From Streptomyces abyssomicinicus (lineage in GTDB: Bacteria; Actinomycetota; Actinomycetes; Streptomycetales; Streptomycetaceae): a DNA stretch of 64,000 nt. The DNA is taken from contig NZ_BBZI01000007.1 of assembly GCF_008974245.1 (NCBI RefSeq), forward strand, positions 142,765 to 206,764, read 5' to 3'. This document shows positions 42,119 to 50,504 of this stretch, in pieces. The notes beneath the pieces were generated by a model. It saw nothing but the letters and a program-made list of their open reading frames with translations, did not search any database and was not told the DNA's origin. Each line of letters starts with the position of its first letter. The first letter of the stretch is position 1. Both the position numbers and the translations under genes were made by a program.

Positions 42119-43216
42119 ATGACCGCTTCCCCGGCCGCCGCCGTTCCGGACGGGGCTCCCGCGCACGCGGCTCCCCGTACGGGCCGGGTCCTCGGCCACG
42201 TCGCCCTCCACCTGCTGACCCCGCTGCTGATGTGTCTGGGGATGGGGCTCGCCTACCTGAGCGCCTTCCACGCGCCCGAGCCGAACGGGATGAAGGTGGC
42301 TGTCGTCGGGACGGGTGCGCGGGTGCAGGTGCTGGCCCAGACCCTGAAGGACGAGGCCGGTGACGCCCTCGACGTCACGACCGTCGCCACCCGTGACGCC
42401 GCCGTGGACCGCCTGATGGACCGCGACCTGGCGGCCGCGTACGTGCCGTCCGCGGACCACCCGAAGCTGCTCGTCGCCAAGGGCAACTCCGACACCACGG
42501 CCACTGTCGCCGAGGGTGTCTTCCGGACCGTCGCGGCCGGGCGGGACGCCGTCCTGACGGTGACGGACGTGGCGCCGACCGCCGACGGGGATCCCACCGG
42601 ACAGGGACTCTTCTTCGTGCTGGTCACGATCAGCATCGGCTCCTACGCCAGTGTCGCCGCCATCGGCGCCGCCGGCGCCGCCCTCAGGCTGTGGACCCGG
42701 GCCGCCATCGGCCTGGTGACCTCGCTGGTGGTCAGCGTCATCGGCGCCGTCCTGGCGGGCCCCGTGTTCCACGTCGTCGACCACGGCCTCACCGCCGTGT
42801 GGGCCATGGCCTGGCTCTACTCGGCGGGCATCGTCGCGATCGGCGTCGGCCTGCACACGTTCCTCAAGCGGTGGACCACGCTGGCGATGATGACGCTCTT
42901 CGTGATGCTCAACTTCACCTCCTCGGGCGGCATCTTCCGCCCCGAACTGCAGCACGGCTTCTTCGGGGCACTGCACGCCTTCTGGAACGGCGCGGGCTTC
43001 GTCGAGGGCGTCCGCGACCTCCTGTACTTCCACTCCGGCGCGGGCTTCGGCGGCCGCCTCGCCTCGCTCGTCGCCTGGCTGGGCGTCGGCCTCCTCGTGC
43101 TCGCCGCGGCGGACCGGACCGAGCGGCGGGCGCGGCGGGCCGCCGCCCCCGCAGCGCTGCCCACGGCCGAGGAGCGGGACGCGGAGGAGGAGGTGGGCGA
43201 GGCCGTCGCCGCCTGA
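42119..43216 (+). CDS. Pip/YhgE-like (DUF3533-type) membrane protein
   Basis: 365 residues: one N-terminal span, an extracytoplasmic domain of about 120 residues (VAVVGTGARVQVLAQTL, then RDLAAAYVPSAD), then five spans and a charged Glu-rich tail. This is the architecture of Pip/YhgE and ABC-2-permease-like proteins of Gram-positive bacteria, which often act in export or phage reception without an ATPase partner. No ATPase gene is adjacent. It is alone on the plus strand under the ATGCAA/TTGCAT element. Confidence 0.7.
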   Translation: MTASPAAAVPDGAPAHAAPRTGRVLGHVALHLLTPLLMCLGMGLAYLSAFHAPEPNGMKVAVVGTGARVQVLAQTLKDEAGDALDVTTVATRDAAVDRLMDRDLAAAYVPSADHPKLLVAKGNSDTTATVAEGVFRTVAAGRDAVLTVTDVAPTADGDPTGQGLFFVLVTISIGSYASVAAIGAAGAALRLWTRAAIGLVTSLVVSVIGAVLAGPVFHVVDHGLTAVWAMAWLYSAGIVAIGVGLHTFLKRWTTLAMMTLFVMLNFTSSGGIFRPELQHGFFGALHAFWNGAGFVEGVRDLLYFHSGAGFGGRLASLVAWLGVGLLVLAAADRTERRARRAAAPAALPTAEERDAEEEVGEAVAA

Positions 43217-43234
43217 CGGGCGGGGTGCGCGGCG

Positions 43235-43597
43235 TCAGCTCCCGCGGCTGCGCCGCGCCTCGCGGACGAAGTGCCGTCCGAAGGTGAGGGCGCCCCACAG
43301 CAGCAGCACGTTCGCCGAGGCGCCCGCCGCGTAGGGGACCAGGAAGGAGAACGGGCCGAATTCGGGGTCCGAGGGGTCCGAGGAGTCCCAGGTCTCCCCT
43401 GCTCCGCCGGCCAGGCACAGGGCGGCGACGGTGACCACGGTGGAGCCCGGGAAGGTCGCCAGGGTCAGGTACGCGCCCCAGTCGTCGGGCGCCCCGGCGG
43501 CGCCGTGGGCGACGGCGGCCACGGCGGCGGCGCCGACGTAGCCCGTCGCCGCCAGGGTGCCCCATCCCGGGCGGCGTGGAGTGCTGGTCCGTCTCAT
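43235..43597 (-). CDS. Small four-span-type membrane protein (SCO4225-like)
   Basis: About 120 residues from ATG 43597, with three or four hydrophobic stretches (TLAATGYVGAAAVAAVAHG, YLTLATFPGSTVVTVAALCLAG, SFLVPYAAGASANVLLLWG). It recalls the small actinobacterial membrane family typified by SCO4225. No function is known. It converges on the Pip-like gene. Confidence 0.6.
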   Translation of the reverse strand: MRRTSTPRRPGWGTLAATGYVGAAAVAAVAHGAAGAPDDWGAYLTLATFPGSTVVTVAALCLAGGAGETWDSSDPSDPEFGPFSFLVPYAAGASANVLLLWGALTFGRHFVREARRSRGS

Positions 43598-43786
43598 CGG
43601 CGTTCCGTCCCGCGAGGTCGGTTCAGTGGCGGGGCGCGACGGGCGTGCGTCCCGGGTGGATGTCGCGCCCCGGAGGGACGCGCGCTCACCGACCCCATTA
43701 TTGAACACGTTCAGAATGCTGGCCGCACCGCCCTCCGGCATGGGCGTGCCGGAGAGCGGTGCGGTGGGGGACCAGGGGTCCGGTGG

Positions 43787-45610
43787 TCAGGACGCGGTGC
43801 AGGTGAGGTTGGCCGGAGCGGTGGAGCCGCCGTTGGCCGTGTAGCCGAAGGTGACGGTGGCACCGGCGGCCAGGGTGCCGTTCCACTGGTTGTTGCGGAC
43901 CGTGACGGAGCCGCTGGTGCCGGTGTGCACGCCGTTCCAGAGGCTGGTGACGGTCTGGCCGGAGGCCAGGGTCATGCCGACGGACCAGCCGCTGACGGAG
44001 CTCGTGCCCTCGTTGCGGACCGTCACCTCGCCCTGGTGGCCGCCGGGCCAGGAGTTGACCGTGCGGTGCGTCGCGGAGCAGCCGGCGCCCGGGGTGCCCC
44101 CGGTGGAGCCGGACGTCGTGCCCGAGGTGGTGCCGCTGGTCGTGCCGGTCGTGCTGCCCGCCGACGTGCCGGAGGTGGTGCCGGTCGTGGTGCCCGCCGA
44201 CGTGCCGGAGGTGGTGCCGGACGTGGTGCCCGCCGACGTGCCGGAGGTGGTGCCCGCCGACGTGCCGGACGTGGTGCCGGTTGTGGTGCCCGCCGACGTG
44301 CCCGAGGTGGTGCCGCTGGTCGTGCCACCGGAGGTCCCGCCGTCGGCGAGGGCGGGGGTCGTCCAGTCCCGCCACCCCGACAGGCTGCCCGCCTTGGCGG
44401 AGGCGACGCGGAAGACGCCGGGCCCGCTGCCCGAGTTCTTCAGGAAGGCGTTGATGCTCTGCTGCATCGGCGTGCGCCACTCCGAACGCGAGGCGCAGTG
44501 GGTGCCGTCCTGCACGTCGGACCAGTACGAGATCGCGCTCTGCGCGCCGAGCGCCTTGTAGACCTCCGCGCCGCCGAGCGCGGCCACGCTGCCGGACTTG
44601 GCGGCCAGCCAGTCGACGTGCGGGTTCTCCATGACGAACAGGCCGCGCGGCGCGATCATGCCGATCATCTGGTGGGTGTCCACCGGCAGGTTGTTGGGCG
44701 AGGAGGTGTAGGAGCTGAACGCGTCGCCGAGCCACGGCTGTTCGCCGTAGGCGCTGCTCAAGGGCTGGGCCCCGCTCTCGCCGTTGACCCCGCGGAGGAT
44801 CGGCGCGCCGCCGGTGCCCGACTCGACCGGCATGGTCAGCGCGATCCGCTGGTCGAACGCACCGGCCACGAACGCGCCCTTGCCGTAACGGGAGCAGCCG
44901 GTGACGCCCAGCGAGTCACCCCGCAGGACGGTGCCGCCCGACTGCTGGACGACGTCGATGATCCGGCTGACGCCCCAGGACCAGGCCATCAGCAGGCCGG
45001 TGGAACTCGTGTTGCCGTAAAGGGTGTAGAAGGCGCCCTGCTTGTTGGTGCGGGCGGTGCCCTCGCGGCCGACGGCGAGGGGGTCGTAGCTGATGACGGC
45101 GGCGCCGGCCGCCTTGATGGTCGCGGTGTCCGCGCCCAGGCCGCCGATGACGATCACGGCCGGGAACGGGCCGGTGCCGCTCGGCAGTTCCACCTTCGCC
45201 GAGAAACTGGCGCTGCGGCCCTGGTCGGAGACGTTCACCGTGATGTTGCCGCTGGACACCGTGCCGGTCACGGTCGGCTTCGCGGGCTTCTGGCCGTAGA
45301 CGGTGCGCTCGGCCAGCTCCCTGATCTCCGCCCGGCGGCAGCGCCAGTCGGCCTTGCTGGTGATGCGGGTGCCGTCGATCCGCTTGAACGGGTCGGGGAG
45401 CAGGGAACCCGAGCCGGACGGGGTGCTCCCGACGGGGCAGTCGGCCCCCTCGTCCTCGACGGTGGAGGCGGCCACGGCCTGGGCGGCGGCGGCCGGGAGG
45501 GTGGCGGTCGCGGCGTCGGCCCGCGGATCCAGGGTGGTGAACACCAGGCTCGCGGTCGCCGCGAGCGAGGCCAGGGCCCAGGCCCAAGGCCGTTGCAGGG
45601 GTAAGCGCAT
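43787..45610 (-). CDS. Secreted CE15 glucuronoyl esterase with CBM2
   Basis: 607 residues from ATG 45610 (GGAGG 4 bases upstream). Signal peptide WAWALASLAATASLVFTT; CE15 hydrolase with nucleophile motif GCSRYGKGA, acid Glu in MPVESGTGG and His in DGTHC; then a 75-residue Thr/Ser/Gly linker of TSGTSAGTT repeats; then a CBM2 domain (NSWPGGHQGEVTVRN, WNGTLAAGATVTFGY, paired Cys at both ends). It should split lignin-glucuronoxylan ester links while bound to cellulose. A CebR-type box lies 158 bases upstream, in keeping with induction by cello-oligosaccharides. Confidence 0.93.
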   Translation of the reverse strand: MRLPLQRPWAWALASLAATASLVFTTLDPRADAATATLPAAAAQAVAASTVEDEGADCPVGSTPSGSGSLLPDPFKRIDGTRITSKADWRCRRAEIRELAERTVYGQKPAKPTVTGTVSSGNITVNVSDQGRSASFSAKVELPSGTGPFPAVIVIGGLGADTATIKAAGAAVISYDPLAVGREGTARTNKQGAFYTLYGNTSSTGLLMAWSWGVSRIIDVVQQSGGTVLRGDSLGVTGCSRYGKGAFVAGAFDQRIALTMPVESGTGGAPILRGVNGESGAQPLSSAYGEQPWLGDAFSSYTSSPNNLPVDTHQMIGMIAPRGLFVMENPHVDWLAAKSGSVAALGGAEVYKALGAQSAISYWSDVQDGTHCASRSEWRTPMQQSINAFLKNSGSGPGVFRVASAKAGSLSGWRDWTTPALADGGTSGGTTSGTTSGTSAGTTTGTTSGTSAGTTSGTSAGTTSGTTSGTSAGTTTGTTSGTSAGSTTGTTSGTTSGTTSGSTGGTPGAGCSATHRTVNSWPGGHQGEVTVRNEGTSSVSGWSVGMTLASGQTVTSLWNGVHTGTSGSVTVRNNQWNGTLAAGATVTFGYTANGGSTAPANLTCTAS

Positions 45611-46078
45611 GGGACCTCCAGGGGGAGGGGCGCGGCCGGGCCGGAGCCGCCCGGGGCCGCGCCGTGTGGGGGGACGGTGCTGCCGGCCTGACGGGGTGGG
45701 GCTGTCCTCGGTCAGGCGGAGCCTCCCGGCGCGGCGGGCGCGCGACCGCCGGTGCGGACGGGAGGGCCGGGAGCGCTCCCAGGTTAGGAACGGCGCGAGG
45801 GCGTGACAACGCTCCGGCGGCACCCGTCTCAGATTGGCCGTTCTGCCCCTCCTGGCCACCGGCGTACCGGGCGTCCCGGTGGGACGGATCGGGGGAAACC
45901 GGTGCCGGGAGACCCACCCCCGCCGTCATCGACTGGAATCATTCGGCCACTTCCGGGACAAGAGCGAAACTTTCCGAATGTTTCGGGCGGGCGGGCGGGT
46001 GTGCGGGTGCGTGGGTGTACGGGTGGGCACGCGGGTGGCCGTTCGGGCGGGGTGGCGGGGCGCGCGGAGCCCGCCTCC
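45611..46078. other. Esterase promoter region and G-rich spacer
   Basis: Besides the CebR-type site, this stretch holds no supportable gene. From about 45985 to 46070 the plus strand is a run of GGGCG/GGGTG units, which could form G-rich structure or end the TAXI-protein transcript from the right. Confidence 0.5.
45768..45781. promoter_or_regulatory. CebR-type operator before the CE15 esterase
   Basis: CGGGAGCGCTCCCA, identical to the site at 20720-20733 and one base from the CebR consensus. Its place before a cellulose-binding esterase is the expected context for CebR. Confidence 0.8.
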
Positions 46079-47155
46079 TCACCCGTGCAACGCGCGGTAC
46101 GCCGTGACGGCCCCGGGGTGCAGCGGGGTCGCGCCGGTGCTGATCAGGCTGCGGATGTCGAGGAACTGGGCGCCGACGGCCCGGTCGGGGACCAGCGAGG
46201 CTGCGCGGAGGACCAACAGGCGGGTGAGCAGGCCGGCGACGGCCGGGTCGAGATCCGGGCGGCACACCAGCAGGTTGGACACCCCGACGGTGGCGACCCC
46301 GCCGGCCGCCCGGTAGGCCCTCGGGGGGAAGAGCACCTGCTCCAGCCCCATGTCGGTCAGCTGGGACCCGGTCACCGCCGAACCGGCGCGGTCGCCGCCC
46401 GCACCGGTCGTCGCGGTGCCGTCACCGCCGTCACCGCCGTCCGCGGTGCCCGCGTGCGGGCCGAGGCCCGGCAGCAGACCCGCCAGCGGAAGGAACCGCA
46501 GACCGGGGTCGGCGTCCAGGGCCGACAGCGCGGGCAGCGGCACACCGCCCGCCACCAGCAGACCGTCGACGCTCTCCTCCCGCATGGCGGCGGCCGCCTC
46601 CGCCAGCCGCAGATGCCGTACCGGCACGTCGGAGCCGGGCGCCAGACCCGCGGCGCGCAGCAGCCGTTCGCCCAGGTCGGCCGCTCCCGAGCCGACGGCT
46701 CCGAGCGAGACCGGGTGCCCGGCCAGGTCGGACACCGCGCGCACGGGGGAGTCGGCGCGCACCGCGAACTGCAGGTACGTCTCGTAGACCCTGCCGATCG
46801 CGCGCAGCGGCACCGGCTCGGGGAACAGGGCGGAGCCCCGTGCGGCCAGCGCCGTGTCCGTCATGACGAGCGCGAGGTCCACCTCGCCGTCGCGCAGCAG
46901 GCCGATGTTGGTGATGCCGCCCGCGGTGGTGCGGATACGGCAGCGCAGACGCGGACACTCCCGGGTGATCTCGGCGGCGAGGAGCCGGCCGAACGCCGCG
47001 TAGAACGCCGTGGGTTCACCGGTCGCGATGCGCAGGAGGCCACTGGGGCCCGGGCGCCGCCGCGGAGTGTCGCCGGCGAGCCCGCCCGCGGCCAGGGCGG
47101 CGGCTCCGGCACCGGCGCGCAGCAGCGTGCGGCGGTCGACGGAACGGGACGTCAC
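46079..47155 (-). CDS. TAXI-family TRAP-type solute-binding protein
   Basis: 358 residues from GTG 47155, overlapping the kinase stop (GTGA). The Tat-type signal DRRTLLRAGAGAAALAAGG is followed by a periplasmic-binding fold of the TAXI group (TGEPTAFYAAFGRLLAAEI, TTAGGITNIGLLRDGEVDLALV, LGAVGSGAADLGERLL). TAXI proteins normally feed TRAP permeases with carboxylates such as glutamate. No TRAP permease is visible here, and the gene is fused into a two-component operon, so it probably presents a ligand to the sensor kinase. Confidence 0.85.
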   Translation of the reverse strand: MTSRSVDRRTLLRAGAGAAALAAGGLAGDTPRRRPGPSGLLRIATGEPTAFYAAFGRLLAAEITRECPRLRCRIRTTAGGITNIGLLRDGEVDLALVMTDTALAARGSALFPEPVPLRAIGRVYETYLQFAVRADSPVRAVSDLAGHPVSLGAVGSGAADLGERLLRAAGLAPGSDVPVRHLRLAEAAAAMREESVDGLLVAGGVPLPALSALDADPGLRFLPLAGLLPGLGPHAGTADGGDGGDGTATTGAGGDRAGSAVTGSQLTDMGLEQVLFPPRAYRAAGGVATVGVSNLLVCRPDLDPAVAGLLTRLLVLRAASLVPDRAVGAQFLDIRSLISTGATPLHPGAVTAYRALHG

Positions 47156-48576
47156 CCGGCCCCCCGTTCCGTCGCGCCCGACGACAGCGGCACCAGCGCC
47201 CGGGCCTCCAGCCCCCGCGGCCGGACCTGGCGCAGCTCCAGCCGGCCCTCCCTGCCCGACAGGAGCTGCCGCGCGATGGCCAGGCCCAGGCCGGTGCCCG
47301 ACGTGCCGGCGTGGCGGGACGAGCGCCAGAACCTCGTACTCGCCAGGGCCAGTTCGCCGGTGCTCAGCCCCGGACCGTCGTCGCGTACGGCGACCACCGC
47401 GAACGGCCCCTCGGCGGCGCAGCGGAGGGTGATCACGGCGCCCTGGCCCGCGTACTTGATGGCGTTGTCCAGCAGGATGCCGGTTATCTGGGCCAGCTCG
47501 TGGTCCGAGCAGGCGGCCACCACCGGGGCGGTGGCCGGCCCCGTCCCGGCCCCGGTGGTGAGCCGCGCGCCGGCGCGCCGGGCGACCGGCTCCCACAGCC
47601 GGTGCTGGGTCAGGGCGACCTCCTCCGCGTCGCAGCGGGCCTCCTCGCCGGTGCCCGCGGTCAGCTCTCCGGCCCGGTGCTCCGCGGCGGCCAGCGCCAG
47701 CATGTCGTCGAGCAGCGTCTCCAGGCGGTCGAGTTCCGTGGTGACGCCGGTGTACGTACGGTCGGCGGCCGGCGGCAGATGGGTGTGCAGGGCGTCCACC
47801 CGCAACCGCAGGGCGGCCATCGGATTGCGCATCTGGTGGGAGGTGTCCGCGACGAGCCGCCGCTGCTGATCCAGGGCGGTCGTCACGCTCCGCGCCATCC
47901 GGTGGAAACCGACGGCCAGCTGGCGCAGTTCGGGCGGGCCCTGGGCCCTGGCCGGCCCCGGCGGCAGCCCCGCGGCGAGCCTGCCGACGGCGTGGTCCAG
48001 CCGGCGCAGCGGCCGCACCACCCAGCGGGTGGCGGCGCGGGCCAGGACGGTGCAGGCGAGGGCGACCAGCGCCGTCCCGGCCAGCACGGCGGCCCAGCGG
48101 GTGCCGACGTCGTGCGCCGCGGCGCCCACCGACGCCCGCAGCACGACCGCACCCGTGACCCTGGTCCCGGTGCCCGCCGGCTCGGCGAACATCCGGTGTC
48201 CGTGCGACCAGGGGTGCAGCGCGTGGGTGGGGTGCGTCGTCTGGTTGCGCAGGGCCGCGTCGACCAGCCCGGCGACCGCCGGGTCCGAGGCCCGCATCCC
48301 GCCGGTCTGGACGACCGGGGCACGGCCGACGTCGGTGATGACGATGGGCTCCCCGTACAGCTGCGTGTGCCGGCGCGCCTCCGCGGCGACGACCGAGAAG
48401 TCGCCGGTCGTGGCCGCCTGGTCCATCAGCGACCCGAAACGGTCGAGGTCCGCACCGCGGGCGAGGATCAGCTGCTGGGTGCGGTCGGAGGCGGTGAACA
48501 GCAGCAGCGGAACGGCGAACGCGGCCACCGTGAGGACCACGAAGAGCAGCAGCACGGTCTGGACCCGGGAGCGCAC
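47152..48576 (-). CDS. Sensor histidine kinase
   Basis: 474 residues: a first span (TVLLLFVVLTVAAFAVPLLLF), an extracytoplasmic sensor domain of about 130 residues, a second span, HAMP (WVVRPLRRLDHAVGRLAAG), H-box TSHQMRNPMAALRLR with the phosphorylated His, N-box DNAIKYA and G-boxes DDGPGLS and GTGLGLAI. GTG 48576 lies 9 bases after the regulator stop. It pairs with the response regulator upstream and the TAXI protein downstream, an arrangement like TctDE-type tricarboxylate sensors. Confidence 0.92.
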   Translation of the reverse strand: MRSRVQTVLLLFVVLTVAAFAVPLLLFTASDRTQQLILARGADLDRFGSLMDQAATTGDFSVVAAEARRHTQLYGEPIVITDVGRAPVVQTGGMRASDPAVAGLVDAALRNQTTHPTHALHPWSHGHRMFAEPAGTGTRVTGAVVLRASVGAAAHDVGTRWAAVLAGTALVALACTVLARAATRWVVRPLRRLDHAVGRLAAGLPPGPARAQGPPELRQLAVGFHRMARSVTTALDQQRRLVADTSHQMRNPMAALRLRVDALHTHLPPAADRTYTGVTTELDRLETLLDDMLALAAAEHRAGELTAGTGEEARCDAEEVALTQHRLWEPVARRAGARLTTGAGTGPATAPVVAACSDHELAQITGILLDNAIKYAGQGAVITLRCAAEGPFAVVAVRDDGPGLSTGELALASTRFWRSSRHAGTSGTGLGLAIARQLLSGREGRLELRQVRPRGLEARALVPLSSGATERGAG

Positions 48577-48585
48577 GCGCCCGCC

Positions 48586-49254
48586 TCAGTTCCCGAAACG
48601 GAAGCCGAAGCCCCGGATGGTGGTGACCAGTCCGGGCCGTCCGAGCTTGGCGCGCACCTGGGCGAGGTGCACGTCCAGGGAGCGGGAGACCGCGCGGTGG
48701 GCGTCGCCCCACACCTCGTCCAGGACCTGCTCACGGCTGACCGCCGTGCCCGCCCGCCCCGCCAGCACCGCCAGGACGTCGAACTCCTTGGCGGTCAGCT
48801 CGACCGCCACCCCCGCCACCCGGACCCGACGGGCCTCGAGGTCGACCTCGACGTCACCGGCGCACACCGTGCGCGGGCCCGCGGGAGCCGCCGCCGTGCG
48901 CGCCGCGGCCCGCCGGGTCACCGCCTCGATACGGGCGAGCAGTTCGGCGAGACGCACCGGCTTGACCAGGTAGTCGTCGGCCCCCAGACGCAGCCCGCGC
49001 ACCACGGACCGCTCGTCCCCGCGGGCGGTCAGGACCACCACCGCCAGGTCGCTCACCGCGCGCAGCCCGCGCAGCACCTCCAGGCCGTCGACGTCGGGCA
49101 GTCCGAGATCGAGGATCAGCAGATCGGCGCTGCGGTGGTAGGTCAGGACGTCCCTGCCGAGACGGACCCGCCGCGTGTCGTGGCCGTGGTCGTACAGCAC
49201 CTCCACGAGAGCCGCGGCCACGCCGTCGTCGTCCTCGGCCAGCAGTATCCGCAT
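48586..49254 (-). CDS. OmpR-family response regulator
   Basis: 222 residues from ATG 49254. Receiver domain with acidic cluster LLAEDDDG, phospho-acceptor Asp in LLILDLGLPDVDG, Thr in VVLTARG and Lys in DYLVKPVR; then a winged-helix DNA-binding domain (VELTAKEFDVLAVLA, REQVLDEVWG, TTIRGFGFRF). It is the first gene of the regulator-kinase-TAXI operon and divergent from the lactonase-transporter operon, which it probably controls. Confidence 0.93.
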   Translation of the reverse strand: MRILLAEDDDGVAAALVEVLYDHGHDTRRVRLGRDVLTYHRSADLLILDLGLPDVDGLEVLRGLRAVSDLAVVVLTARGDERSVVRGLRLGADDYLVKPVRLAELLARIEAVTRRAAARTAAAPAGPRTVCAGDVEVDLEARRVRVAGVAVELTAKEFDVLAVLAGRAGTAVSREQVLDEVWGDAHRAVSRSLDVHLAQVRAKLGRPGLVTTIRGFGFRFGN

Positions 49255-49389
49255 CCGTGCCCACACCTCCCTCGTCGCCCTCGGCGCCCCGGAACCGGAC
49301 GTGACCCGGGGCCCCGAATGTAGACCACGAAGGCGCCGCCGACCTGTGGCGTACGGCACATCGCCGCACGTCAGAGAGGCAGCCGGAAT

Positions 49390-49404
49390 GTTAAGGCGAG
49401 GTTA
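49390..49404. promoter_or_regulatory. GTTA direct repeats, candidate response-regulator site
   Basis: GTTAAGGCGAGGTTAGA contains two GTTA half-sites 11 bases apart, the spacing typical of OmpR-family regulators binding one face of DNA. It lies in the divergent gap, 85 bases before the lactonase gene. Confidence 0.5.
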
Positions 49405-49488
49405 GATCCCTGTCGCGACACCTGCTTCGGGCCCCAGGGCCGGGCCAGGCTCCAGCCGTCCATGAAGACGCGCAGGACCAGGAGAACC

Positions 49489-50418
49489 ATGAGCGACCCG
49501 CACCCCCTCGCCGCCAAGACCCCGGGCTGGCTCGACTGGTGCCCGAACCCGTCCGTGCCCGCCTTCCGGCCGCCCCCGGGCGCCGTGGACGCGCACTGCC
49601 ACGTCTTCGGCCCGCAGGCCGACTTCCCCTTCGCTCCGGAGCGCAAGTACACCCCCTGCGACGCCGGCAGGCGGCAACTGTCCGCCCTCCACGACCGCCT
49701 GGGCTTCGCCCGCAGCGTCGTCGTGCAGGCCACCTGTCACGGCGCCGACAACTCCGCCATGGTCGACGCCGTCCGGGCGTCCGGCGGCCGGGCCCGCGGC
49801 GTGGCCACGGTGCGCCCGGACATCACCGAGCGGGAACTGCGGGAACTGGACGCGGCCGGTGTGCGCGGCGTGCGGTTCAACTTCGTACGCCGCCTGGTCG
49901 ACGCCTCGCCGCGGGACGACCTCGCCGTGATCGCGAAGAAGATCGCCCCGCTCGGCTGGCACATCGTCCTCTACTTCGAGAGCGCGGACCTGCCGGACCT
50001 CGAGGACTTCTTCGCCGCCCTGCCCGCCCCGCTGGTGATCGACCACATGGGCCGGCCCGACGTGACCCGCCCCGTCGACGGGCCCGAATTCCGCCGGTTC
50101 CTGCGCTTCGTCGAGGCCAACGACGTGTGGGTGAAGGTCACCTGCCCCGAGCGCCTGAGCGCGAGCGGGCCCTGGGCCGTGGACGGCGAACGGCACGCCT
50201 ACACCGACGTCGTCCCCTTCGCCCGCCGCGTGGTCGAGGAGTTCTGCGACCGCGTGCTGTGGGGCACCGACTGGCCGCACCCCAACCTCACCGGCCACAT
50301 GCCCGACGACGGACTCCTCGTCGACCACATCCCGCTCTTCGCGGTCACCGCCGACCAGCGGCGCCGGCTGCTCGTCGACAACCCGATGCGCCTGTACTGG
50401 CCCGGCGAGACCCCCTGA
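49489..50418 (+). CDS. Amidohydrolase_2 lactonase, LigI/2-pyrone-4,6-dicarboxylate hydrolase-like
   Basis: 309 residues. The N-terminal VDAHCHVFGP metal-site motif, then ERKYTPCDA and VVVQATCHGADN, is the pattern of 2-pyrone-4,6-dicarboxylate lactonase (LigI) and sulfomuconolactone hydrolases; later VIDHMGRPD and LWGTDWPHPN complete the TIM-barrel site. It would hydrolyse an aromatic-ring-cleavage lactone. ATG 49489 follows GGAGAA; the frame continues upstream, but no better start exists. It is followed by a transporter gene, together a small catabolic operon. Confidence 0.85.
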   Translation: MSDPHPLAAKTPGWLDWCPNPSVPAFRPPPGAVDAHCHVFGPQADFPFAPERKYTPCDAGRRQLSALHDRLGFARSVVVQATCHGADNSAMVDAVRASGGRARGVATVRPDITERELRELDAAGVRGVRFNFVRRLVDASPRDDLAVIAKKIAPLGWHIVLYFESADLPDLEDFFAALPAPLVIDHMGRPDVTRPVDGPEFRRFLRFVEANDVWVKVTCPERLSASGPWAVDGERHAYTDVVPFARRVVEEFCDRVLWGTDWPHPNLTGHMPDDGLLVDHIPLFAVTADQRRRLLVDNPMRLYWPGETP

Positions 50419-50504
50419 CCGTCCGCCGCCGGGGCCCGCCCCGCCCGCCGGACCCGCCTCGCCCGCCCCCACCCCTCGCAGACACCCCCGAGAAGGCACC
50501 TCCC

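Noticed and set aside
45985..46070. G-quadruplex regulatory element
   Set aside because: The G-rich run is suggestive, but such runs are common in this base composition and nothing ties it to a promoter.
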